Part shown: positions 48,301-60,300 of the stretch, piece by piece
How positions within the stretch are numbered: position 1 is the stretch's first letter
How the letters are laid out: every line of letters begins with the position of its first letter
Assembly: GCF_047511655.1 (NCBI RefSeq)
Contig: NC_133403.1
Span: forward strand, 13,203,014 to 13,267,013
Reading direction: 5' to 3'
Origin: Castor canadensis
Lineage: Eukaryota > Chordata > Mammalia > Rodentia > Castoridae
DNA: 64,000 nucleotides
Program-made: the position numbers and the translations under genes
The notes under the pieces: generated by a model
Database searches by the model: none
What the model saw: the letters and a program-made list of their open reading frames with translations, nothing else
Told to the model about the DNA's origin: nothing

Positions 48301-51300
48301 GATGAGGGGAATGGGGGGGGGGCAGTGGGGAAGAGATGGCCCAGACAATGTATACACATATGAATAAATGTAAAAACAATAAAAAAAACAGTAGAATGGA
48401 TTGGTTGCAATGAGCAAATTAAGGATTTATGGCTATATATTCTTCTCTTACAGTTGTCTCTCCTTATCTGCTGGGTCCACATCTGGATCAAAAATATTAC
48501 ACCTGTGCTGAAATGAAAAGACTTTTTACTTATTCCTTAAACAATACACTGTAACAACTATTTACGTAGCATTTACATTGTACTAGGTGTGTGAGTCATC
48601 TAGAGGTGATTTCTAAGTGCACAGAAGGATGTGTGTAGGTCATATGCAAATTCTATGTCATTTTATAGAAGGGACTTGAGGGCTCTTGCACTTGGGTATA
48701 CTGGACTTGGGTGGGGGTACTGGAACACTCCCCCGTAGACATGGGGGAGTGTCTTACAACTCCTATACCAGTACCCATACATAACAAACCTGCTAAGTTA
48801 GTTCGGAGGGATTCTTTGTAGTTCTTTATGCTGTTAGCCTGTTTTCCACCGGAAGTGTACAGTTAAGATGTTCTTTAGTCAGAAGTCACTGGGACTTAAC
48901 TTTTTCCTCTATGTGGTTATGTTCACATTTAAGTCTCATTTGTATTTGGTCTTAGGGCTTTGCCTCCTATCTTATTGATTTAATTTTAATTTTTAATTGA
49001 GATATAATTCACTTACCATGAATTTCACCACTTTAAAGTACACGGTTACATGGTTTTTAGTATATTCACAAGGTTGTGTAGTAATTTAATTTTATTTCTA
49101 GAATATGTAAAATATAAGGGTGGGCAGCTGCTTTGGCAGTGGAGATCAGGAGAGTCACAGCTTATTTCTATCCTTGGCAAAATGTCACTGAGACCTCCAT
49201 CTCAACAAACAGGCTGGGCATGATGGTGCATATCTGTAATCCCAACTGTGTGGGAAGTATAAGTAGGAAGATCATGGCCTGACACCAGCCCTGGAAAAAC
49301 TGGAGACCTTATCCGAAAAATAATTAAAAGTAAAAAGGGTTAGGAGCATGGCTCAAGTGGTAGAGCACCTGCCTAGCAAGCATGAGGCCCTGAGTTCAAA
49401 CCTCATTACCACAAAAAAGAAGAATATGTAAAATATAAACAAGATTGAAAAGTCTTAACTACCAGCCTCCCTTTCATTTTTTATTTATTTAAACTTCTCT
49501 GAACTAATCTTTTTTTCCAAATATTGTCAATTGCACAATAGCTTCTTTTCTACAAAAAACATATTAAAATGTATTCTGCAAAAAAGTCATAACTATATGA
49601 CTTTCTTAGAATTTCTGTTGCCTATATAGAAATACCACAATGCAACCCTTTGTATAATTAATGTATTCTAATAAAAATATGAAATAAAGGAGCAAGTCAT
49701 GAGAAAAAGAATTTGTTTCCTTTCTTGCCCCTTTACCACGCGCCTGCTCACGGCATAAGGTAACTAATTCTATTAGTTTCTAAGCTTATCTTTCCGGTTT
49801 TCTGTCCAAGGAAGCATGTGCTCACACACATAAACACACAAATTTTTTCTTTCATAAGAAAATCTTACAGGCTAAGAGTGTAGTTTAGCGATGCAACAGT
49901 TATTCGGATGGGCAAGTCCCCAGCACATAAACAGAAAAATTCGTACAGTGCATATACTTTTTGTCCTGTGATTTTCTTCTTTTCTAATTAGCAAAACATC
50001 TGTAAGATCTGTGTTAATTCATAGAGCTCCTTCTCCTTTTCCATAGCTGTCTTGAACTCTCCCTGAAGGACCTGTCATACTTTAGTGAGTCTCCTGTATG
50101 TTGGCCTTTCAGTTGTTGCCGTTATTTTGCTGTTAAAAATGATGCCACAATAATAACCTGTGCATATGATCATCACCCTCCACACTGAATTTGGGAAATA
50201 ATTTTTCCTATAAATTCTGAAATGTGTGGATTGCTGGGTCAAAAGGTAAATGTTATATAATTTTGCTCAATATTGCCAAATTCCTTATTTTTCTACTTTC
50301 CCAGCTGTTGGCCCAAGATTTAGTTTCCTGGACTCAAATAAGTGTAGAATAATTTACAATTCAAAGGCTGACAAATGCTAAAACTGGATGGGGTACTGAG
50401 ACAGCAGGCATAAACTAGGATTATCCTTATTCAGGATCCTGGGCATGACTGCCCTCTCCAGTCAATTATTGTCTGTTCCACTGGCCAGTTTGTAGAACTT
50501 TGTCATCCTCTTTGATGTTCTGTTTGTCCTTGTGATCATGTGCCTTTTAAAAAAAATAATCTCAATGTCTTTTTACTAGGTGTCACAGGCGAGATACATG
50601 AATGTTTTTTGATCTGATATCTTTAACCAGAAGCTTCAAAAATGTTACTGATCTGGGACTTTAACATGGGTGAGATAGGATAGAATAAAGACTCAGAACA
50701 GTCTGAGCCAGACGAGAAGGTAAGATCTTGTAAAAGGAGCGAACAAAGCAAGAGAGATGATGGGCCCAGAGAGCCACAAGGGCAGCCTGGAACAAGATGG
50801 AGGGCTGTGGGAAGGGGGCTTCCAGGCAGCAGCATGAAGTGTGAGATGCAGAGTTTAAGTGTTTCCCAGTCTTAGTACTTGCCTTTATCTACTGTAGGAT
50901 CTGTAAGAGTTAGTGGTAGAAATGCAGAAAGCAATTACTATTTTGACCCTGTTTTTGTTGTTGCTAGTGGTGTTTTTGGTTCTGAGGATCATGCCCAGCA
51001 TACTAGGCGAGCACTCCACAACTGAGCTACCTCCCCAGTCCTATTATACTCACTTTCAATTATGAAATAAACTCTGCTTTATTGAGAGGTATGGTAAAAG
51101 TTTAAGTGAGCTGCACCTTATTCTGTCCCAACAGTAAATCAGTAGGTAACATTTAAAATGAATGCAACTAGCAATAGCAGTGTGAACCTATTGTATGGAA
51201 GTATTAATATAAATACCAGAAGAAATGAGTGCAAAGGGTGTCCCTGGGGAGTGGGATTGGGCACAGGAGACTGGGGACAGGGGAGGCAGGGTTTTCTGTT

Positions 51301-54300
51301 TCATCTTTTGATGTTGCATATATATATATCATGATGGAGTTTTTGAGATAGGGTCTCGAGAACGATTTGCCCAAGGCTAGCTTTGAGCAGAGATCCTTCT
51401 TATCTCTGCCTCCAGAGTAGCTAGTATTGCAGGCATGCACCACTAGTGCCTGGCTGATGTACCATATTTAAGAATTGAAAAGACCTTGGATAAGGATTTC
51501 TCCTCAAGCCATGTCATGTTTCTGCTGACAAGTCCCTAGGTCACAGCTTGCATGTGTCATAGGCCTGTGGTGACTTCAACCTCTGCTATTGGTGATAGCA
51601 GAAAATAAGACCTTCCCTCTCTCTTTCTCCTTTGTGCCGGAAATGTTCATGAACCCTCTAGCAGTTGTAGGGAGACAGATTTTGAAGTTGGAAATCACAG
51701 GCTGAATGGAGTTGTTTTGTGGTGTGGGAGTTTGAACTAGAGCCTTGCACTTGCTAGGCAGGCACTCCTATCACTTGAGCCGAGCCCCCAGCCTGTTTTT
51801 TGCTTTATTTTTGCCTGGGGCCAGTCTCAGACCATGATCCTCCTTGACCTCTTTCCTCTGCTTCCCAAGTCACTGGGATCACAGGCTTGGGCAACCATGC
51901 CAACTTGTCACTTGAGATGGGTCTCACTAGTTTTCTGCCTGGGGTTGTGATCCTCCTAATGTCTACCTCTTGAGTAGCTGGGATCACAGGTATAAGCCAC
52001 TCCACTTGGCTCTGGCATGTTTTTTTTTCTTGGCTTGTTTTTTGAGATAGGGTTTCACTAACTTTTCTTTGCCTGAACTGGCTTCTAACTGCAATCCTCC
52101 CATCTCTTCAATCCCCCAAGTACCTGGGATTACAGGTGTGCAACACCATACCCACGCTGATTGGGTTGTACATTATCTACATGGGTATAAAGTGGAAAAA
52201 CAAAAAAGTGCTCATACTGATTTTTTTGGGTTTTTTTTTTTCAGTCCTAGAGTTTGAACTCAGGGCCTCCCACTGGCTAGGCAGGTGCTGCACCATTTGA
52301 GCCACTCCACCAGCCTTTGGGATTTTGAAGGCCTGAAAATCCTGGTAGAACAGAGACAGATGGCAAGTCTCAGTAATAAGCAAGGCAGCCCCTGGGCCTG
52401 GCTGAGTGAGAGAGTAATCAGTTTAAAGAACTTGCGCTGCATAATGGTAATGCTATTATCAGCCTTACATTTTCTGGTTTTAGAAATTGTGTTTTGGTAA
52501 GCAAGAGTTATTTGACTCACTGACATTAGACTTTTGCCTATGATTCTAGACTTGCCTTGGTATAAGCAGGAAAAGGACGTCTTCTTGACGACTGGCCCAA
52601 GCTCTTTTACTAGCTCCTTTATCTGGGGAGAGGGCGCTTGCGTATATGCTAATGCTCTGCGTGAGCAGCCTTTAAGCTTTCTGAATCACAAGTTACAATC
52701 ACACTTGTTCTTAATTTGAAAATACTTCTCCTGGGTTGTTTTCTGAATTTAATAAAGAATAGTTTAGGTATAACAGGGTCATTGTTAGGGGCAGTATTGG
52801 AGCTGGGCTTAATGCTACATACCTATAATCTCAGCTGCTTGGAAGGTGGAGTCAGGAGGATCTGGGCAAAGTTAGAGAGCCTTTGTCTCAAACAAAATAC
52901 AAATAAAAGGGCTGGAGGGGGGGCATAGATTTCAAGGCCCTGGGGTCAGTCCCAAGTATTGCCAAACATGGGGAGTGTCTGGCAGAATTGGTATTAAAAG
53001 ACAGAAAAGTAAAATGGAAAGTCCTTTTATGGTGAACCTCTCTCTACCCCACTCAGCAAACTTCAGCAGTGCCTTCTGTTTTTCAAATCATTAGTCTTGG
53101 CTCCTATTTCTCTCTGCCTCCATGGCGAGCCCATCTGCCTTCAAGGCCTCAGCCAGTCTCCTGCTGATTTTCTTCTCCTTCCACATCTGTCTTCTGATGT
53201 CCACAGAAGTTATCCGTTGGCTGTAGAAAGACAGTAAAAGATAAAGACCTCCTGGGATCATCTCTCTCCAATATGGAGACTGGCCAGAAGAAGCGCTTGG
53301 CAAGTGTGCAGATCCTCAGCACCAACTTGACCCAGGGATTCACCCTGCATTCCCATTGCAGTTATTTTTGAGACATTTGCAAAATTCAGCAGACTTAAAA
53401 GTTCTGCTTCACTGCCTGTGGATCTGGAGTCCCTGCAGTTTCCCAAGTGCACAGAGCTGCTGGGGTTTCTTCAGTTTCTCCCTCTGTTGTCTGTGCCTGG
53501 TCTCATTGCCAGGGTGGGAAGGTACTCTGGTCACTGCCCTCTTGAAGGTGCAGCAGGTTATTCTTACAGGGAGTGCAGAACCTACATCAGCTCTCTACTT
53601 GGCCTTAGTGACATAAACTCTTTTCTTCCTCTATAAAGTCTGAGATATCATATTTCTTTCGAGCTTCCCAAGGAAAAGTTGGCTTAGTTAAGAGGTTTTT
53701 TGCGGGTTCCCCCATGATCATATGGATTGTCCTGCTGGCTCTACTCCTAAGGTGTAGATAGGTGAAGCTTTCTCTAAAATGCTTTTGTTTGTTTGTGTGT
53801 TTGTTTGTTTTTTGAGACAAGTTCTCACTGTGTGGCCCAGGCTGGCCTCAAATTCATAATCCTCCTGCCTCAGTCTCCCAAGTGCTGGGATTACAGCTTT
53901 GTACTGCAGTGTCTGGTTTAATAATTCTTACTGGCCGAATGCTGTTCCAAAGCAAGTGTGCCATGGACTGTCCTCTTTACTTGTTGGCTTAAGGTATCCC
54001 AGGACCTGCCCCAGCTCTCACTGTGACGGTCTCTGCTGGGGAAGAGGAAGCTCTGCATACCAGGTGCTGCCAGTGATGCTGCAGGCTGGAGGAGAGGCCG
54101 CAGGGCTTCGGGTGGGGGACACAGGTGACTAGTAGCTGTGCAGCCAGGCTGTGCAAGGCAGAGAGGTGTAGGACCCATGGCCCTGGAGGAGGAAGAGGGC
54201 TTGACCTTACTAACCCTGCTGAGCCTGGCTGTTTGTGGAACATTTTTCTTTCCCTTGTATTTCCAGTTTCAAGGCAGCCACACCTTGCTTCTGGGCTTCC

Positions 54301-57300
54301 TTTCACCCTTTGGCACCCAGTACTACTGTGTAGTCTTGGCAAGGATGTCTGAACAGGGAAGAGCTGTTCTTGAAAGCACCAAAAGCAGCCTGCCATGTGT
54401 CCCCAAGTCAGGGGTAGCCTTAGTGTTGAGTTATACACTTGGACTGGACCACGTCCCAATTATAGGGCTCCTGTTCAGTTGCTGTATGGAAGAGTAGGAC
54501 TGGGAAGTGTGTGGCCTCTTACTGAGGGGAACAGGATTGTCAGCTGTTTGTTCACCAGAACATTTCCTATGCCAAGGACAGTGAAGAAAGAAAGAGCAGG
54601 GCGGGGGTGTGGGCAGAACTTTGGGGTATCTGTCCTGAAGCTTTTGCTCTGGGGTGAGAGCCAGGCGTGGTGTCTAGCTACGCACACACAAGCTGGCCCT
54701 CGGGGAAGATGTACACTTGTTTTTGTCAGAGGTAGTCCTAAGAGGTCTGTAAGGATGTTAATCCCATATGCTCTGCCCATCCCCAGCTCTCCCTGGACAC
54801 TTGTGAGTCCCCATCTGGCAGTCACCAACATCATCACTTTCCCCTTCTTGCTGGTAAAGGCATGTATCAGTGCTCTGGCGCATGTGATGGGTATTTAATA
54901 AATGAGTAAGGGACAAATGTGTTTGAATATGAAGAGAACCAGTAGGAAAGAAAGGGTTCATATTGCCCCTGAGCCCCAGACAAGCCTGCTCAGCACAGAG
55001 AAGCATCCTTTATCATCATTTGGCTTTCTGGTTACTTACCTTCAATATTCCACCTGGTCCCCACTCCAGGCTACAGATGGCTTTACCCTGACAGTCAGCA
55101 TCCACATACCGGGTCTTCAGTTCCCATGTGGCCAAGCAGCACTCTCGCTGAGTAACCTTTTCCTTTTCTTCTCCTCCCTCTGTCCTAGATTCATCATGTC
55201 TTTTCTGTGAGCAGTTTACCAAGTACTTGGCTTGGTTTGGGGAAGAGGCTAAAACGCAGAGTGGAATCACAGGTCTTGCTTGTTCGAACAGATGGAAGGG
55301 AGATGTGAAATTTAGGTACAGTGAAATACGCTTTAGCTACACCCAGGCTCGTCCCCAAACTTGTCCCACATGTGCTCACTTTTGCCCAAATTCTTTTCTG
55401 TGTTGCAGAGCCCTCTATTCCCTCCTTCCTCAGCTTCCTGTCTCAAGTCCAGCCATGGCTCAGAAGGGGGGCTCTTCCTTTCTCCAGCCAGTGCTTACAT
55501 GCCCTATGCCAGTGGCCCCCCTTTGTACTGGGCATTGCCCCTCTGTCAGGACTGGGTGCTGCATTACAAGGGATAGGGCACTCAGTTACAGAGAACTGAT
55601 GTGCTAGGCATTTGTAGAGAGCAGTGACGGCTGCAAAGCCTTAAAGATTCTTATCCTTTTAGGTCTTTGCTTTGGGCTGAATTTAGCACAGTGATTTCCA
55701 ATCTAATAGCAAGTGATCCCCAGCCATCACATGGCTAAGAGAAGCATGAAAACACTCTTGTTGATTAATATTTAGTGAGTGAGGGAAGCAAAGGTATATA
55801 TTTTGCCCAGAATCTATAAAGAAAGCAATGGGAGAAAGGCCAGGCAAAGTTTTACATGCCTGTCATCCCAGCTCCTTGGGAGGCAGAGTTGTGAGGAGGA
55901 TTGCAGCTCAAGGCCAGCTGTGTTAAAAAGTGAGGACCCCCCCCCATCTCAACCTGTAATTTGGGTGTGTTAGCACACCTGTGATGCCAGGCGTGCAAGG
56001 AGGCCAAAGATAGGTCGAAGGATCATGGTCCAAGGCCAGCCCTGGGCAAAAACCCAAGACCCTATCCAAAAAATAACCATAAAGACAAAAAGGACTGGGT
56101 TGGGGGGTGTGACTCAAGTGATATAGTACCTGCTTAGCAAGTGTTGAGACCCTGAATTCAAACTCCAGTCCCACCAAAAGAGTGCAGCCAAGCAGACCAA
56201 GTTTGTTGATTATCTGACTTTACCTTGCCCCAGGTGCAAGGTACACTGTGCATCAAGGTACATCTGTGTGGTTGGTGCATCACCTCTGACTTTCCTGTTC
56301 TGGGGTCTTGGGTAAATCATGTCGCTTCTTTGAGTCTGTTCCTTGCCTTTGAGATGGGAGGAGAATGGTTCTCACAAGGGGTTGGAGGACCCCAAAAGAG
56401 ACTGTGTGGAAGGATCTACCTACAAATTATTATTAGATCATACTACATAAAACTAGAATGCTTCTCCATTCCTCAGCTTCCTGTCCACACCTTTCCACCA
56501 TACATTGAAGCCTGGTGTATAACAGAGCTTAAGCCAGGTGCCAGGTACATCCCGAGGCTCTGGACTGTAGGCTCCCACAGCCTCAAGGGACCTGTAGGCA
56601 GGTAGACAGACAAGTGACTCAGACCCAGTAATGGTCAATGAGGAGGGGCACACATGGTGGGTCCCCGAGCTCACTATAAGAGAGGCTCCCAGCCTGGTGA
56701 GAGTGGGGAGAAGGCAGCATGTGCTGTGGAAGGGGCTCCTCAAAAAGCATTCCTTTGCAACTGGTACTGCTGAGGAGTGTTAAGCAGGAATGGGGACTGG
56801 TGTGTGGCTCGAGAGGTACAGTGCCTGCCTGACAAGCACAGGGCCCTGTGCTGTTCAAACTCCAGTACCGACAAAAAAAAAAAAAAAAAAAAAAAGAATG
56901 ACAGACCATTTTGATAGCAGTACTGTTAGAAATTGCAATGAGAACCCCATTTCGTAAGAGCAATTAAAAAAAGAAAAAGGAATTCTGCCAAGGTGTAATT
57001 CTCAAGAAGCACATGTGACCCATTTGATGAAGAAAACCAGAATAAATGAACTCTGCTGCCATAACTCCCCCTACCCTGCGCCATGCAAAAAAAAAAAAAA
57101 AAAATCTGGCCTTTCCAGCCCTGAGTAGTTCAACTTGGCACTGGCCAGAGACCTCCAGGTTGTGCCCTGGCTACCATGCAAGGGGGACTTACAGCACACT
57201 TCTTTTGCTTTCAGAAGTAACCGGGGAGGCACGTCCTTACCATGGAAAGGAGGCTGTGGATCCGCGGCAGGGGCGGGCCAGAAGTGACCCCACACACTTC

Positions 57301-60300
57301 CATGCAGTGAATGTGGCACAGCCTGTCCGCTTCAGCAGTAAGTTGCAGACCTGCCCTAACCATGCTGCCCACTAATATGTAGGCCTAAGACTCAGCCCCT
57401 GGCTCTGTGTGCAACTGCTGGGGAGGTGAGATTGTTTCCTAAACTCCAGCCCTTGGAGATTTTGGAGAGGCAGGGGGAGAGCACGAATCAGGCTGTATGG
57501 TGACCTGTGCAAGGTCATCCAGATCCCAAGTGGTAAAGCAAGACTTGTACCTAGACTCCCTAGCCAGGTTACATGTTTTCACAATGCAGCCACCTTCAGA
57601 GCAGGACAGCACTGGCCCTAAGAAATCTTATAGTTGCATTGTTCCCTTTTATACAGGGAGAAATAGGCACTAGATTAGGTACAGCTGATAGCATGGGCAG
57701 ACTCCTTCAATTAAAAAAAAATTAAGTGATTGGTTAATAAGTAACTTATGACATTAATTTTTAAAAGCAGCATAACGAGGTTAAGAAAGGTTGAAAGGAG
57801 GGCTGGTGGAGTGGCTCAAGTGACACAATGCCTACCTAGAAAGCATGAGGCCTTGAGTTCAAACCTCAGTACTGAAAAAAAAAAAAAAAAAAAGCAAACA
57901 CGTGTACTGTGGCACTGTAGATGAACTGGGGATAGTGAAGTGGCTCAAGAGGTAGAGCACCTGCCTAGAAAGGGTGAAAGGAGGAAAAGCCACAGCTAAA
58001 ATGCCCACGCTGAGCAGACATGCATACAACTTAGATACAAAGAGCAACCAGAGTCAAGGAAGGAAGAATTGACAGTTGATGTGCCTGCTACGGAGCACTG
58101 GGGTCCCTCTGCTTGTACTAACACTCAGCTCACAGACTCAGTGTTGGGGAGCATCTTGGAGACTCCTTGAAGCCCTGGGCTGGGCCACTGAACCACAGTG
58201 GCTCTACCGGAGACCAATACTGTCAGTGCTGAGGAGGCCCTGGAAAATCACCCATCTGCCGGTCCCCAGTGATGACCCTGCATGGATCTGCACTTCTTTG
58301 ATACTGAGGGAAAGTGTGTGGTCAGACAGAATGCATCTTTGCGGGCACATAGGAAACTTGAAGTAAATGCCACCCTATTTTCCCCCTCAGTGGCGTGTGC
58401 TATACACTCTGCATCACACTGTCTCTTCCAGGGTTGGCTCCATGTCCCTGCACACTCAGCTGTTCTTAGCCAGGCCTAAGCAGTTGTGCTGTTTAGTTTG
58501 CTGTCCTTACAAACAGTGCTGTGGACATTCCTCAGCCACTCAGAAGCCCAATTTGCCATTTCTTTCCTGTGATCTCTGTGCCTTTGTTAAGTAACACACA
58601 TGTGCTTTAAATATTAAAACAGCATAAATTCCTAAGAAATTTTACAAGTTCCACAGCACATAGATGCATTTAAAAATAGCGTTTTTTTTTTTTTTACAAC
58701 TGGCTTTGCTAAAAGTTGTTACTTTTCAGTGTACTAATAGGAGGTACTCCAGAAGTTGAAGGTTATACGTTCTATAAAGCATGCCAATGATAGTACCTCT
58801 ATAAATTGTAAAGTCCCAGCACTTCCTGTCCTGAGGGACAAGTGGACAGGCTGACAAAGTGAGAAGATACCAGCTGCTTTCAGGGAGACAGAGCTCCAGC
58901 TGGTTCCTTGGCTTCCTGAGATGTGGATGTACCCAGTCTCTTTTTCTCATTTGTAGGAGGCAGGAATTGGTCCCATAATCTCATGGTTATCAGATTTTTC
59001 TACAGAAGGCCACCATCCTCCTGAAAGTGCCCATGTGAACAGAGAAGAGGGGCAGGGACTCATCTCAGAAAGCAGTGGGCTTGGTGGCAGCAGAGGCTAG
59101 GATGCTAGACATCAAGAATATTCCCTGCTCACACCCAGCTGGGCCTCACAGTGTGACTATGTAGGAAATTATGCTGTCTTATAAATCAGAGATTGAAATT
59201 CAGCAGCAGTTGGTGAGTACTAGATAGATTTAAAAACCTTATAGACATGGGAGGAATCACTGAATATACCTGCCTCATAGGTTAAATTTGTAATTGAGAG
59301 AAACGCAAGCATTTCTACATCGTGTGATCTTAGGAGGCACTTGTCTCCTTGAGCCTCAGTTTCCCTGTTTCTCTAGCATGGTTTCTGAGGGTTGTTTGTC
59401 CCTGATGCAACACATATAATTTCATTTTTGAAGTTAGGATCCTAATTTGGGGGACAACTCCCCTTCTGTCCTTCATGTTTCCTAGGAAAGTGCCCGACAG
59501 GGTGGCACCACTATGAAGGCACAGCCAGCTGCTACAGGGTCTACCTGAGTGGGGAGAACTACTGGGATGCCGCACAGACCTGCCAGCGTGTGAATGGTTC
59601 CCTTGCTACCTTCTCCACTGACCAGGAGCTACGTTTTGTCCTGGCCCAGGAATGGGACCAGCCCGAGCGGAGCTTTGGTTGGAAGGATCAGCGCAAGTGA
59701 GTCCTGGGGGTTGGAGTCTGGTCACCTGTGAACCTGAGCAAATACCTGGCAGCTAGCATTTGGAGAGGGCAGATCCCCACTCTCTGGAAGCAAATAGCGA
59801 TTCAGGGGCTTCTTGTGGACATCAGGGTGGAGTTGGGGGCTTGTGAAGGGGGAGGGATTCCTAGGCCCTGTTGCTGCCTTGTGGGGACTCTGACTAGCTC
59901 CTTTCATTATTCCACCTCTGTGGGTACAACTGCAGTTGATAAGCATGGCCCAGGTGTGCCGGCCTGTATCTCAAGAGGCTGGTCCTGATGTGAGGGGTGT
60001 ACCGTGGGTGGGGATTCCTTTTGAGAAGTAAGTCCTGCTGGCTCTGTGCTCAGTACTTTCGTTTATTCCTCCCAGAAACCTCAGGGGCTCATGGTGGGCA
60101 CACATGTGACTGTGGACATAGGCTCAGTGGGCACATGCCAGGAATCAAGCCCAGGCAGTCTTCCAGAGCCTGACTCCCAAACCCCAGGCTGTGTGCATTA
60201 AGGGGAAGTTTGAGGATGTTAGTGACCACACATCCTCCGCTAGGCCCAGCATTTGGGAGATGTGGGGGTTTGTTCGGGAGATAGGATGTACTGAGGCCTG

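Larger units (their letters stand above)
37160..57214 (+). other. DGCR2: DGCR2 intron 2
   Basis: A 20-kb intron with composite SINEs, several L1 3' ends, an HMGN1 processed pseudogene near 44 kb and an MBD3L2-like pseudogene near 53.4 kb. 45.0-45.5, 50.0-50.9 and 54.0-55.8 kb are unique sequence where no gene was recognised. Confidence 0.8.

Noticed and set aside
53356-53636. Plus-strand frames of 72 and 86 codons
   Set aside because: They are antisense to the MBD3L2-like pseudogene and have no support of their own.
54000-55800. Dense cluster of open frames on both strands (up to 167 codons)
   Set aside because: Unique GC-richer intron sequence; frames overlap on both strands, with no domain, no splice pattern and no similarity recognised.
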